NCBI GenBank assembly: GCA_903863375.1
Contig: CAIPBT010000103.1
Span: 1-34,995, forward strand
From: an uncultured Ferrovum sp.
GTDB lineage: Bacteria; Pseudomonadota; Gammaproteobacteria; Burkholderiales; Ferrovaceae
Direction of reading: 5' to 3'
Length of the DNA: 34,995 bases
The position numbers and the translations under genes were made by a program. This document shows, piece by piece, positions 1-8,687 of this stretch. The notes beneath the pieces were generated by a model. The model was not told where the DNA came from. It made no database searches and saw only the letters and a list, made by a program, of their open reading frames with translations. How positions within the stretch are numbered: position 1 is the stretch's first letter; every line of letters begins with the position of its first letter.

Positions 1-433
1 CGGCCGGCCACTGAAATTTGCGTTCCTCCGCGCGAATGGGCAGGTCGTTGATGCTCGCAATACGCCGCTCCATGTACCCGAGTGCGTCGAACGCCCAGTT
101 CTCGTTACCGTACGACCGAAACCACTGGCCGGAATTGTCGTGCCACTCGTACGCAAAGCGCACCGCGATGTGGTTTGCATGGAATGCCCACAACTCCTTG
201 ATAAGTCGGTAATCCAGTTCGCGGGCCCATTTGCGTTCGAGGAACGCGGCAATCGCCGCGCGGCCCTGCAGAAACTCGGCCCGGTTGCGCCAGACACTGT
301 CCGGTGAATAGGCCAGCGCGACACGCTGCGCATCCCGGCCATTCCAGGCGTCTTCGGCCATCCGCACCTTCCGGGTAGCCGTTTCTTCGGTGAAGGGGGG
401 CAGCGGCGGTCGTGCCTGTTCGCCTGTCATCAT
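1..433 (-). CDS. DUF1348 / NTF2-like family protein (3' end cut by window)
   Basis: The reading frame runs off the left edge of the window, so the last residues are missing. It starts at one of two adjacent ATGs (433 or 430) and reads [17 protein letters not shown], then [20 protein letters not shown] and [15 protein letters not shown] and [11 protein letters not shown]. These are the hallmark blocks of the DUF1348 family, a SnoaL/NTF2-like alpha+beta barrel of about 150 residues, so perhaps 10 to 20 residues are lost. The family has no established biochemical function; NTF2-like folds often hold small ligands. It is transcribed divergently from the small secreted protein at 616. Family assignment is from remembered sequence blocks and is strong; function is unknown. 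Confidence 0.85.
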   Translation of the reverse strand, partial: MMTGEQARPPLPPFTEETATRKVRMAEDAWNGRDAQRVALAYSPDSVWRNRAEFLQGRAAIAAFLERKWARELDYRLIKELWAFHANHIAVRFAYEWHDNSGQWFRSYGNENWAFDALGYMERRIASINDLPIRAEERKFQWPA

Positions 434-615
434 CGCAATCCTGACTATCTCGCTTCGGAAAACAAATAGTGCCAACGATCCCGGACGCCAGCAAGCAAGG
501 ATCAGCGCCACTGATGGACACGATCCGAAACTCTGATGTGCAGCATGATGCATTGCAGCATACTGACCCTAAGTCATCTCTATGTTGCTGTTTTGCCTCG
601 TTCAGGAGTTTTCCC

Positions 616-936
616 ATGCACGCCACCATCTTCCCCCAGTCCCGCATGTTGCGCACCCTGCTGTCCGGTGCCGCCGCCCTGATCCTTACCACCGGTGCGC
701 CGGCTGCCCAGGCCGCCGATACCACCGCAGCGCTGCGCGAGACAACCGGCGTCCGTACCGCGAGCGTCGTGCCCGCCTTCAGCGTGTTCGTCGACCCGGC
801 CACCGGCTATGCCTTCGTCAAGACGCCTGCCGGCTGGCGTTTCCGCGGCCAACTGTCGGCAGACCGGCTGGACAGCTTGCCGCCCGGCACCTACACCCGG
901 CTGATCGCCCCGATCAGCGTCGGCACGGGTTCCTGA
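616..936 (+). CDS. small secreted hypothetical protein
   Basis: A 106-residue protein. The frame is open from 469, but I place the start at the ATG at 616 because AGGAG lies about 7 bases upstream (604-608) and the protein then begins with a classical signal peptide: a short basic start, a hydrophobic stretch [15 protein letters not shown] and an AAQA-A cleavage site near residue 33. The mature part of about 73 residues contains [21 protein letters not shown] and ends in a hydrophilic tail, with no cysteine. It is probably periplasmic. I do not recognise a family. It stands alone, with about 100 bases before the pseudouridine synthase gene. Confidence 0.75.
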   Translation: MHATIFPQSRMLRTLLSGAAALILTTGAPAAQAADTTAALRETTGVRTASVVPAFSVFVDPATGYAFVKTPAGWRFRGQLSADRLDSLPPGTYTRLIAPISVGTGS

Positions 937-1042
937 CTCGTCCCACGACGACGGTTGCGGTCGGGCAGATCGGCGGGCAGATAGGCCGAAGGGCGGGGTT
1001 CGCGCTACAGTTCGGCATTGCCTTTGCGAGTGCTGGCTGCCA

Positions 1043-1864
1043 ATGTCTGAAACCCCGCAACATCCGCGCCTTTCCAAAATCATGGCCGACCGGGGACTGT
1101 GTTCCCGCCGCGAGGCTGACACCTGGATCAGCCGCGGCTGGGTGCGGGTGGATGGCCTGCCCATCCGGGAACTCGGCACCCGGGTGGATCCTGCCTGCGC
1201 CATTACGATTGCGGCGGAAGCGAAGACTGCGCAGGCGAAACTCGCCACGGTGGTGATTCACAAACCGATCGGCTACGTGTCCGGCCAGGCCGAGGACGGT
1301 CATCAACCCGCCAGCCTGCTGTTCACGCAGGACCGGCAATGGACGGAAGATCCCAGCCCGCAGGCCTTTGATCCCCGGCAGGTGTTGGGACTGGCACCGG
1401 CTGGGCGCCTCGACATCGACTCCACCGGCCTGCTGATCCTGACCCAGGATGGCCGGGTGGCAAGGGCCTTGGTCGGGGAGGATTCGCAGATCGAGAAGGA
1501 GTATCTGGTGCGTGTCGAGGGCCGCCTGGACGAACGCGGTCTGCACCTGTTGCGCCATGGCCTGAGTCTGGATGGGAAAGCCTTGAAGCCCGCCCGGGTC
1601 ACCTGGCAGAACAGCGACCAGCTGCGCTTTGTGCTGCGGGAGGGCCGTAAACGCCAGATCCGCCGCATGTGCGAGCTGGTCGGCCTGCAGGTGGTCGGCC
1701 TGAAACGCATCCGCATCGGACCTGTCCTGTTGGGTAACCTGCCAGCGGGCCAGTGGCGCTATCTGGGCGCCGATGAGCGTCTGGAGCCCATGGCAGCGTC
1801 TGCTGGCCGCGCACCGGCAGGGTCGGCGCGCCCGGCGGCGCGGCCCGGTCCGGGCAGGCGGTAG
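1043..1864 (+). CDS. rluF: 23S rRNA pseudouridine synthase, RluB/RluF type
   Basis: A 273-residue member of the RsuA/RluB/E/F family, which isomerises specific uridines of rRNA to pseudouridine. An N-terminal S4 RNA-binding domain (about residues 8-60, [18 protein letters not shown]) is followed by the catalytic domain. The signature GRLD is at residues 121-124 (D124 is the expected nucleophile), followed by [11 protein letters not shown], then EKEYLV, and [19 protein letters not shown] near residue 200. The last blocks resemble RluF more than RsuA, but RluB cannot be excluded. The C-terminus ends in a low-complexity Arg/Pro/Ala tail encoded in the stretch that overlaps the convergent methyltransferase gene by 106 bases. 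The symbol is a best guess within the family. Confidence 0.85.
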   Translation: MSETPQHPRLSKIMADRGLCSRREADTWISRGWVRVDGLPIRELGTRVDPACAITIAAEAKTAQAKLATVVIHKPIGYVSGQAEDGHQPASLLFTQDRQWTEDPSPQAFDPRQVLGLAPAGRLDIDSTGLLILTQDGRVARALVGEDSQIEKEYLVRVEGRLDERGLHLLRHGLSLDGKALKPARVTWQNSDQLRFVLREGRKRQIRRMCELVGLQVVGLKRIRIGPVLLGNLPAGQWRYLGADERLEPMAASAGRAPAGSARPAARPGPGRR

Positions 1865-2592
1865 GCGTACACCACCTCCGACTCGCCGTCGCCGTAACGT
1901 TCACTGCGCTCCGGCGTCTGGCCCGGGACTGCAAAGGCGTTCACCACCAGCCAGGTATCTGTACGCATTTCCTGCACGGCTTTGGTCCATAACGCCTCCA
2001 TCGCCTCGGGCGAGAGGAAGGCATACACCACGCTGGCCTCGGACAGGTCGGCATGCCACAGATCGCCCAGGCCGATGCGGCCACAGGCGCGCAGCCGGCA
2101 ACGCAGGTCACCCAGCAGTGCCGTCAGCGGGGCACGCTCGATACCACGGAAGGTCAGCCGCGGTCGCAGCGGGGCAACCTGCAGCAGAAAACTTCCCAGG
2201 CCGGCGCCCACATCCAGGCACACCCCATCCAGGTTTTCGGGAATGCAGGCGAGCAGGGCATCGACCGCACGCGCCTGGGTCAGGTACAAAGGCGCGCGCC
2301 GTCCCGTCAGACCGCCACCGAACAGCAGCATGCTGATTGCAAAGGCACCCGCCCACAGGGGGGGGGGCACCACGCTGTGCTGTCCGGCGTAGAGTGCCAC
2401 ACTGAAGGCGAACTGCATCGGGCTGCGCCAGGCCGGTTCGCGCAGACGGTGACTCAGGAGGGCCGCCCAGGCTCCTGCCAGGCCTGCCTCTAGCACCGTA
2501 CCCTGCCAGGCGGGTTCGAGCTCGCGCACGATGAACATCGCCAGGATCCATCCCAGGCCCTGGGCAGTCAGGGCAGGCCACCAGCGGCTCAT
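1759..2592 (-). CDS. membrane-anchored class I SAM-dependent methyltransferase
   Basis: A 277-residue protein. The start is the ATG at 2592, which overlaps the stop of the upstream transporter gene as ATGA, pointing to translational coupling. The first 100 residues hold two to three hydrophobic segments ([36 protein letters not shown]). The soluble part begins at [17 protein letters not shown], followed by a Rossmann SAM-binding motif [17 protein letters not shown] (about residues 124-140) and later [16 protein letters not shown] and [11 protein letters not shown]. This resembles rRNA/small-molecule class I methyltransferases of unknown substrate. A run of ten C in the coding strand encodes part of VPPPL (residues 75-79). 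The last 30 or so residues lie over the 3' end of the pseudouridine synthase gene and look like unselected tail. Confidence 0.8.
   Translation of the reverse strand: MSRWWPALTAQGLGWILAMFIVRELEPAWQGTVLEAGLAGAWAALLSHRLREPAWRSPMQFAFSVALYAGQHSVVPPPLWAGAFAISMLLFGGGLTGRRAPLYLTQARAVDALLACIPENLDGVCLDVGAGLGSFLLQVAPLRPRLTFRGIERAPLTALLGDLRCRLRACGRIGLGDLWHADLSEASVVYAFLSPEAMEALWTKAVQEMRTDTWLVVNAFAVPGQTPERSERYGDGESEVVYAYRLPGPGRAAGRADPAGARPADAAMGSRRSSAPR
2358..2367. repeat. 10-base homopolymer (G on +, C in the coding strand)
   Basis: Ten consecutive G on the plus strand, i.e. ten C in the methyltransferase reading frame at codons 75-79. It is the longest mononucleotide run I saw in the window; the next is eight G at 9448-9455 inside chrA. 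A gain or loss of one base would frameshift the gene before the SAM-binding domain. Confidence 0.95.
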
Positions 2593-4193
2593 CGCAGCAA
2601 GAGCAGGGCCGCAACCCCGTCGCGATTCAGCCAGACCACTGCATTCTGCTCCCAGGCATGCGCCAGCAGCAGGGCTTCGGCCTTCGATACGCCACACACC
2701 AGCACGCTGGGTTCCGCAGGCCACGCCGGGTCATCGCCCTCTCCGCGCCCCGAACGCCATGCGAGGCCGGCTGCCGACAACTGGGTCTGCAACGCCAGGG
2801 TGCGCTGCGCATTTTCCTCGTCAGGGCAGGCCCTGCCCAGGGGGTTGGCAGCGGTCAGGAACGCAGCACCATGGCAATCGAGCGACTGCAGCAGGGCACG
2901 CGCTGCCGGGCAGGCTTTCCCGATCCACAGGGTAAAACCCGCGCCATGGCCAGCGGGAAACGGCTGCCGCGCCGGGTCGACGTGATAGGCCGTGCGCTGG
3001 TAGGCCGCTATCAGCGCGGGGGGCAGGATTGACGCAGACGCTGGCACTTCTGGTATGTCGGCGTGGGCATGACGGTGGTGCAGGTCGGGGAAATGCACAT
3101 GGCGGTGCAACAGCGCAGGATGTGCATGGGCATGTGCGTGCGGTTCCTGGCCGTCCCAGTCAAAGGCGTGCGTGTGCTGGTGATGGTCGTCGTGCCGATG
3201 ACGATGCGTGTGCTGAAGAGGCAGGTGCTGATGCCAGTGCGCGTGACGTTCCCGGACATGCAGCCACAGTCCGAGCGCCAGCAGCAGACAGGCTGGCAGC
3301 AGCAGCCGGGGCGTGGGCTCATGCAGCACCCACAGCGCGACAGCCACGCCGATGAAGGGTGACAGGCCAAACCAGGCGCCGGTGCGGGCGGCACCGAGGC
3401 GGGCCTGCGCCTGCACATACGCGACAAGACTCACGCCATAGCCGAACAGTCCCAGCAGGGCGGCCAGTGCGACGCTGCCGCCGCCAGCCCGGAGCGGTGC
3501 GCCAAGGGCCGTCAGCCCCCCACCGAGCGCGGCGGCCAGCGCCAGGTTGCAGGTGCCTGCGACCAGGCCCTTGGCCATCGCAATCGTCCGCGCATCGAGA
3601 TTGGATACGCCCCGGGTCAGGTTATTGTCCAGGCCCCATGCCAGGCAGGCGAGCAGCAGCAGCGCCGGGCCTGCCAGCCCGGTGGGTCTCACCGCCGACG
3701 GGCCAACCAGTGTCTCGGGCCACGCCAGCAGCGCCCCGGCCAACACCACACACAGCATGCCAATCGCCACCGAGCGGTCTACGGCTTCGCCAAACACCCA
3801 CCAGGCCAGCCCAGCCGTTGCCACGCCTTCCAGATTGAGCAGCACCGCTGCGCTGCTGGCAGCGGTGTGCTGCAAGCCGAACAACATCGCAATCGGCGCC
3901 ACCACCCCGCCCAGCAGGATGGCGGCGCCGAGTTGCCATGTCGCCGAAGCACGCCAGTCGCTGGCCACCAGCGCCCCCCGAAGCGGCTGGCCGCCCGCCA
4001 GGCAGCGCTGCAGAAAGCCGGGCAGTGCCACCAACGCCAGGCCGGTCCCGCTGCCCAGGTAGAGCAGGGCGGACATCAGCACCGGAGGCAGTTCGCCGAC
4101 CAGCCAGTGAGCGGCTGGCACGCTGGCCCCGAACAACAGGGCGGCGACAATGGCCAGTCCCACGCCGGGCGCGCGGCTGGATTCATCCGCCAT
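2589..4193 (-). CDS. DMT (EamA) transporter fused via His-rich linker to DUF3293
   Basis: A 534-residue protein starting at the ATG at 4193, which lies 11 bases inside the upstream TPR gene. Residues 1-311 are a ten-helix drug/metabolite transporter with two EamA repeats, including GLDNNLTRGVSNLDA and FGLSPFIGVAVALWVL-HEPT. Residues 312-377 form a linker with 24 histidines in 66 residues (for example QHTHRHRHDDHHQHTH). Residues about 390-534 match DUF3293: LIAAYQRTAYHV, FLTAANPLGR, WPAEPSVLVCGV, and EQNAVVWLNRDGVAALLLL. His-rich tails after EamA domains are known; the continuation into DUF3293 without a stop is what is odd. The transport substrate is unknown, and the His stretch suggests binding of zinc, nickel or copper on the cytoplasmic side (inference). 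Confidence 0.85.
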   Translation of the reverse strand: MADESSRAPGVGLAIVAALLFGASVPAAHWLVGELPPVLMSALLYLGSGTGLALVALPGFLQRCLAGGQPLRGALVASDWRASATWQLGAAILLGGVVAPIAMLFGLQHTAASSAAVLLNLEGVATAGLAWWVFGEAVDRSVAIGMLCVVLAGALLAWPETLVGPSAVRPTGLAGPALLLLACLAWGLDNNLTRGVSNLDARTIAMAKGLVAGTCNLALAAALGGGLTALGAPLRAGGGSVALAALLGLFGYGVSLVAYVQAQARLGAARTGAWFGLSPFIGVAVALWVLHEPTPRLLLPACLLLALGLWLHVRERHAHWHQHLPLQHTHRHRHDDHHQHTHAFDWDGQEPHAHAHAHPALLHRHVHFPDLHHRHAHADIPEVPASASILPPALIAAYQRTAYHVDPARQPFPAGHGAGFTLWIGKACPAARALLQSLDCHGAAFLTAANPLGRACPDEENAQRTLALQTQLSAAGLAWRSGRGEGDDPAWPAEPSVLVCGVSKAEALLLAHAWEQNAVVWLNRDGVAALLLLR

Positions 4194-5817
4194 GCGCAGG
4201 TTCAGTTCGGGCCGGCAGGATGTCGAAGGCGATGCAGATACGCTCCTGATCGGCGGTGTAGGGCACGGTGCGGTGGAACAGCGAGGACGGAAACAGCACC
4301 AGGTCACCGACGGCGGGCGTGAGGATCATCTCGGGAAAATCGTCCCGGACACAGGGGTGCTGGTCGCCATGGGTGCTGAAGGCAATGCTGCCATCGAGCT
4401 GTCCTGCCGGCGTGTCCGGCATGGCCAGATAGAGGCAGCCGCTGATCCACCCTTCTTCGTGAATGTGCGAGGTGAGGTGCCCGCCCTGGCGCATGCGGAT
4501 ATACCAAGAGCTGCTGAAGGCAGGATTGGCGGGAAACTGGCGGATCAGCAGGCAGTCAGCAGTCGGGAAGGCCAGCGGATAAGTCCGCACAGCCTCCAGC
4601 ACCAGGTCGGCAACGGTCTGCAGACAGGCTTCCGGCCGCCGGAACAGGTTGCCGGCCGACTGCACGCCATGATGCAGGCGGCCCTGTTGCCGATGGGCCA
4701 GCGCGCTGCCCGCGATCGTCGCCAGCACCTCGGCCAACAGGGGGCTTCCTGGTGCCAGGGCCGGCAGGGCCTGGCGGTGCACGAAATCCAGCGGTTGCGG
4801 GCAGAACTGATGCGGATTGTCAGTGGTAAAGTTGTGCGCGTGATGGGCGGTGAGTGTGGCGAGCAGGGCAGACCGGTGCGCATCCGGTTGCTCGAGGCGC
4901 TCGGCAAGGTCTTGTCGGAAGGTCACAAAATCCCCTTCCCGGTAGAGGCAGTAGAGTGCCCGGTCGGCGCTGTCATCCAACTGCGCTTGACGGAAATGGA
5001 TCACTGCTGCACGCCGCTCGCCACTATCCTGCAGCACCACGCCAAGGTGATAGTGGGCACTTGCCAGTGCCGGGTCCAGGGCCAACGCGGCAGCGAACCC
5101 GGCTTTTGCGCCGGCAGCATCGCCTTGTGCCCACAGCGCCCAGCCCAGCCGGTCATGCGCTTCAGCCAGACCCGGAGCAGCGTCGACGGCCTGCTGTAGC
5201 AGGCAAATGGCGGCCGGCAGGTGACCCAGGTTGCGCTGCACGCTTGCCAGGCTGCACAGCAGCCGCGCCCGGGTGGCACCTGCAACCTGCGGCAGCGCCA
5301 GCGCATGCTGGTAGGCGGCAACGGCGGCATCCAGCCGTCCCTGGCTTTGGCGCACACCGCCAAGATTGCCCCACGCTTCGGCATAGGCTGGATTGAGGCG
5401 GGTGGCACGGTCGAAATGCTCGCCGGCGCCATCCAGATTGCCGAGCATCTGCAGGGCGCTACCCAGGTTGAAATGGGCGGTTTCCGCATCCGGCTTCAGC
5501 GCCAGGCCGCGCTGGTATACCGAGACGGCATCGGACCAGCGGCCAAGGGCGGTGAGAATCAGCGCAAGGTTGAACTGCAGTTCGGCCGTGCGCGGCTGGA
5601 GCCGGGCAGCGGCTTCGCCATGGGGCAGGGCAGCGGCGGCATCGCCGCGCTGCACCAGGATGGACGCTAGAATGCTGTGCGCCACCACTGCGCCTGGATG
5701 AAGCTTTGCCATGGCGCGGGCCCGTTGCTCGGCGTCAGCCATCTGGCGCCCGCCATAGGCCCGCAGCAGGGCCTGAACCTCACGTTGGCCGGGCTGGGAA
5801 GCAGTGCTGGGCGGCAT
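4183..5817 (-). CDS. TPR protein with C-terminal 2OG-Fe(II) oxygenase-like domain
   Basis: A 544-residue protein, first gene of the minus-strand operon. Residues 35-290 are tandem tetratricopeptide repeats (ETAHFNLGSALQMLGNLDGA; YAEAWGNLGGVRQSQGRLDA; ASAHYHLGVVLQDSGERRAA). Residues 430-535 resemble the putative 2OG-Fe(II) oxygenase family found behind TPRs (Pfam 2OG-FeII_Oxy_5): SWYIRM, HIHEEGWISGCLYLA (H451, H453, E454), GDLVLFPSSLFHRTVPY (H515) and ERICIAFDI (R526). These supply candidate iron ligands and the arginine that binds 2-oxoglutarate. The substrate is unknown; hydroxylation of a protein or peptide partner held by the TPRs is plausible. The stop codon lies inside the start region of the transporter gene, so the genes are likely co-translated. 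Confidence 0.85.
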   Translation of the reverse strand: MPPSTASQPGQREVQALLRAYGGRQMADAEQRARAMAKLHPGAVVAHSILASILVQRGDAAAALPHGEAAARLQPRTAELQFNLALILTALGRWSDAVSVYQRGLALKPDAETAHFNLGSALQMLGNLDGAGEHFDRATRLNPAYAEAWGNLGGVRQSQGRLDAAVAAYQHALALPQVAGATRARLLCSLASVQRNLGHLPAAICLLQQAVDAAPGLAEAHDRLGWALWAQGDAAGAKAGFAAALALDPALASAHYHLGVVLQDSGERRAAVIHFRQAQLDDSADRALYCLYREGDFVTFRQDLAERLEQPDAHRSALLATLTAHHAHNFTTDNPHQFCPQPLDFVHRQALPALAPGSPLLAEVLATIAGSALAHRQQGRLHHGVQSAGNLFRRPEACLQTVADLVLEAVRTYPLAFPTADCLLIRQFPANPAFSSSWYIRMRQGGHLTSHIHEEGWISGCLYLAMPDTPAGQLDGSIAFSTHGDQHPCVRDDFPEMILTPAVGDLVLFPSSLFHRTVPYTADQERICIAFDILPARTEPAHGG

Positions 5818-5963
5818 CGTCGGAATTCCTGCTGAAGTCGGTTTGCACGGGAGCGCACGGCGTTCGGGGCCATGATGACCAAGTGCTGCGCGCCCTGCAC
5901 GCTGGCTGGCAGTCTACGGCAAGGCCCGGGGGCCGGTCACCTGCCGGCGGCAACGTTGGCGCA
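5818..5963. other. intergenic region upstream of the TPR/transporter/methyltransferase operon
   Basis: 146 bases between the end of the TonB receptor gene and the start of the TPR gene, both on the minus strand. It must hold the promoter of the TPR operon. I see a short GCCGG/CCGGC stem close to the receptor stop, too weak to call a terminator, and no convincing -35/-10 pair. Confidence 0.4.
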
Positions 5964-8192
5964 TCACAAGTGCAGCGACAACCCGAGGTAGACGGTACGG
6001 CGCAGGCCGTATTGCGGTGCCCCGACACCAACGCCAGTGCCATCCCGCAGCAGGTAGCTGCGGTCGAACAGGTTGAGCAGGGACAGACGGGCTTCCAGTT
6101 CACGCGCCTTACCCAGGGCCCAGGTCTGGCTACCGCCGAGGTTGGTCACCTGGTATCCGGGCAAATGATCGCCGTTAGGCACCCCCGGTGCCGACCGGCG
6201 TAGCCCGCTGCCAGCCAGCACATCGGCACTGAGCAGCACGCTGCCCAGATGGACGCTGCTGCCGGCCGATGCGGTGAGGCGCTGGTCATGATCCAGATAG
6301 ATGGGATGGCTCGCGATGTAGGCCAGTTCACTGCCGCCGAACACGGCCTGTCCCGATACGATGTCGCTGGCGAGCGCACGCTGCATGGCGAGATTGCCGT
6401 AGGCGGCCCACTGGCGGGTGCTGAAGGTGGCGGACAGTTCCAGCCCGTGCACCCGCGCCCGGGCGTAGTTGTAGGGCGACAGGATCAAGGCTTGGCCAAA
6501 CTGACCTTCGTCGAGCAGGTTGCTGGCCTCCTTCAGGTAGGTGTCGACCGCAAGCACCAGATGGTCATTCAGGGTATGCGCCACGCCAATGTCGACATAG
6601 CTGCTGCGCTCGGCGCGGACGGGGTCGGCATAGGGCGTCAGTGCCGCATTGCTGGTGCCGGCGAACAGCGCAATGTTGCGCTGGCTGGAGAGCTCCTGGG
6701 GTGGCGGCGTGAAGTAACGCGAAAATCCGGCGTGCACCAGCGTGGCGTCGTCTGGATGCCAGGCAACGTTGAGCCGTGGGCTGTACTGCGCCTCGCTGAC
6801 GAAGGCGTTGGTGTGGTCGTAGCGCAGGCCGCCATTCACGGTCAAGGTCGGCAACACCCGCCATTCATCCTGCACATACAGGCTTTCCTGCTGACCGTTC
6901 TGGCTGCTGGTGTCGGCCAGGGCAAGCGGCGTGATGCCGGCCTGCGCCCCCGTGCCGTCCACCGCGAAGACCTGCGCTACGGTGGCGCTGGTGGTGCTGG
7001 CTGCCGTGTACGCAAGGCCGGCGCGGATGGTGTGCAGCGGATTGGCTTTCCAGGCGCCATCCAGTTGTACGCCGTTGCTGCTGGCGCTGCGCAGGATGTC
7101 GGCCGCCACCCCATTGAACACCAGGTCACCGACCGGGTCGGGCTGGTAATGCAGGGCCGAATACTGGTGAAACACCGATACCTGAAAGTCCAGCTTGCCA
7201 CGGGTTTGCTGGAAAGACGCCGCGAGAAAGCGGTTGTCTTCCAGCTGTACTTCATTGAGCTGGGCCGAGGCGAGCGCGCTCTGGCCGGTCGTGGCGCTGC
7301 TCACCCCGGTCAGGGTGAACGCGGCGGATTGGCCCGGGTTATCCGGGATCTGGAAGCGGCCATGGTAGAGGCCCATCATCAGGGCAAGACGGGTGTCATC
7401 GTCGACGAACCAGCTCAGGTTGGCGAAACCGCGCTGCTGGCGCGTCTGGTCATGGATCGCGGTTGTGCCAGGTTGCGGATTTTCGATGCCCTGAGCACTG
7501 GCGAGGCCACTGCCCGAAAAATACCAGGTCACGTCCTCGGCACTGCCGAAGGCCTGTGCTGAGGGTTCCAGGTCGTGATGGTCCCCTGTCTGCACTTCCA
7601 GTTGCCCCCCGGGCGTGATCTTGCCTTCGCGGGTCTGGATTTCGACAACCCCGGCGGTGCGCAGGCCGTATTGGGCTGGCAGCGCCCCAGTCAGGAAATC
7701 GAGGTGTTCCACGAAACGGGTGTCGATGCTGGTGCCAAAGCCCGACAGGTTCTCCGGCAGCTGTACCCCGTTGATGCGGTACTGCACATTGCCATGGTCA
7801 TCGCGGACGTGCAGGCTGCCCGAGGCCTTCGAGTCCTTGCTCACGCCGGGCAGATGCAGCAGCACCTCGTCGAAGCTGCTCGCGCTGCCCTGGCTCAGGG
7901 CCGCCAGTCCCTGGCTGTCGATGGCATACACCGTGGTGCCTACCGACGGCGACAGGTCGATCCGCGCATCCCGCAGTCGCGCGGATGTGACCGCAATCGG
8001 TGCCAGCGCATCGGGTGCTGCGGCGCTGGCTCCGGCAGTGCCTGCCTTGCTGTCAGCGCTGTCTTCCGCCGCTGCGACCGCATCCGGCAGTATCACCAGG
8101 GAACTGAACAGGCTAAGCAGGCCAAGGAGGCTCGAGGCCGAGGACGGTCGGCCCGTCCGAATACGGGAAAATTGCATGATCCAGCTCGCCAT
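5964..8192 (-). CDS. TonB-dependent outer-membrane receptor
   Basis: A 742-residue receptor. The frame opens further upstream, but that part lies over the DUF2946 gene and has no family-like sequence; the ATG at 8192 (or 8177) gives a signal peptide with the hydrophobic core SSLLGLLSLFSSLVILPDAVAAA. The plug domain follows (FDEVLLHLPGVSKDSKASG, NVQYRINGVQLPENLSGFG, EHLDFLTGALPAQYGLRTAG-VVEIQT), then a large beta-barrel with many alternating aromatic strands, ending YLGLSLHL without the usual terminal Phe. It takes up a scarce ligand using TonB energy. The substrate is unknown. The linked DUF2946 protein is a known companion of copper-type receptors, which makes a metal or metallophore plausible but not shown. 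Confidence 0.9.
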   Translation of the reverse strand: MASWIMQFSRIRTGRPSSASSLLGLLSLFSSLVILPDAVAAAEDSADSKAGTAGASAAAPDALAPIAVTSARLRDARIDLSPSVGTTVYAIDSQGLAALSQGSASSFDEVLLHLPGVSKDSKASGSLHVRDDHGNVQYRINGVQLPENLSGFGTSIDTRFVEHLDFLTGALPAQYGLRTAGVVEIQTREGKITPGGQLEVQTGDHHDLEPSAQAFGSAEDVTWYFSGSGLASAQGIENPQPGTTAIHDQTRQQRGFANLSWFVDDDTRLALMMGLYHGRFQIPDNPGQSAAFTLTGVSSATTGQSALASAQLNEVQLEDNRFLAASFQQTRGKLDFQVSVFHQYSALHYQPDPVGDLVFNGVAADILRSASSNGVQLDGAWKANPLHTIRAGLAYTAASTTSATVAQVFAVDGTGAQAGITPLALADTSSQNGQQESLYVQDEWRVLPTLTVNGGLRYDHTNAFVSEAQYSPRLNVAWHPDDATLVHAGFSRYFTPPPQELSSQRNIALFAGTSNAALTPYADPVRAERSSYVDIGVAHTLNDHLVLAVDTYLKEASNLLDEGQFGQALILSPYNYARARVHGLELSATFSTRQWAAYGNLAMQRALASDIVSGQAVFGGSELAYIASHPIYLDHDQRLTASAGSSVHLGSVLLSADVLAGSGLRRSAPGVPNGDHLPGYQVTNLGGSQTWALGKARELEARLSLLNLFDRSYLLRDGTGVGVGAPQYGLRRTVYLGLSLHL

Positions 8193-8235
8193 CAGCACAG
8201 GAAAGCCCGCCGGCAATGGCGGCGGGTCACACGGT

Positions 8236-8592
8236 TCACACCGTCTGTGCTGGCGGTCCGCGGTTGTGATCCTGGGCCTGCGTGCCCGATACCCAACCGA
8301 CAGGCACGCCAGCGCGAGGCACCGTCCGGACAACCAGTGCCGTCTGCAGGTGCAAGGCCTGCGCGGGCAGCCCCCCAAGCGATTGCAGGGCAAGACAGAG
8401 GGCGCAAGCGGCTTCGCGTTCCCCTGGCAGGTCGACCGACAGTGCGGCACCCGGCTGGCTCTCGGCGTGCGCCGCTTGCGAAGCCTGTATCGGGCCATCG
8501 TGGTGCAGGTGTCCCATCTGATGCAGGCTGGCGCCGAGTTGGGCCAACACCAGCAGCAGGGTAAGGGTCAGGGAAACCAAACGATCAGCCAT
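8236..8592 (-). CDS. DUF2946-like small exported protein
   Basis: A 118-residue protein with an N-terminal hydrophobic segment (LVSLTLTLLLVLAQLGASLHQ), a His cluster HQMGHLHHDG right after it, the family's CALCLALQSLGG motif in the middle, a second weakly hydrophobic part, and the typical RGPP end. These are the marks of DUF2946, small membrane or periplasmic proteins frequently encoded beside TonB receptors and linked by context to copper. It precedes the TonB receptor by 43 bases on the same strand, so the two probably form an operon, divergent from chrA. The His cluster and CxxC-like pair could bind a metal (inference). Confidence 0.75.
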   Translation of the reverse strand: MADRLVSLTLTLLLVLAQLGASLHQMGHLHHDGPIQASQAAHAESQPGAALSVDLPGEREAACALCLALQSLGGLPAQALHLQTALVVRTVPRAGVPVGWVSGTQAQDHNRGPPAQTV

Positions 8593-8687
8593 AATCTCAG
8601 CTTACCACGGAGGCCTGCGCGCTTTGGTGCGTCGGCGCTGTCGATGGGTTATTTTTCCAAGTCTTTACCTGTTGGTCGAGCCTTGTC

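Noticed and set aside
6249-7562. 437-residue plus-strand open frame opposite the TonB receptor
   Set aside because: Composition is a shadow of the receptor's codon use (GC-rich third positions), with no recognisable motif; the receptor frame is clearly the coding one.
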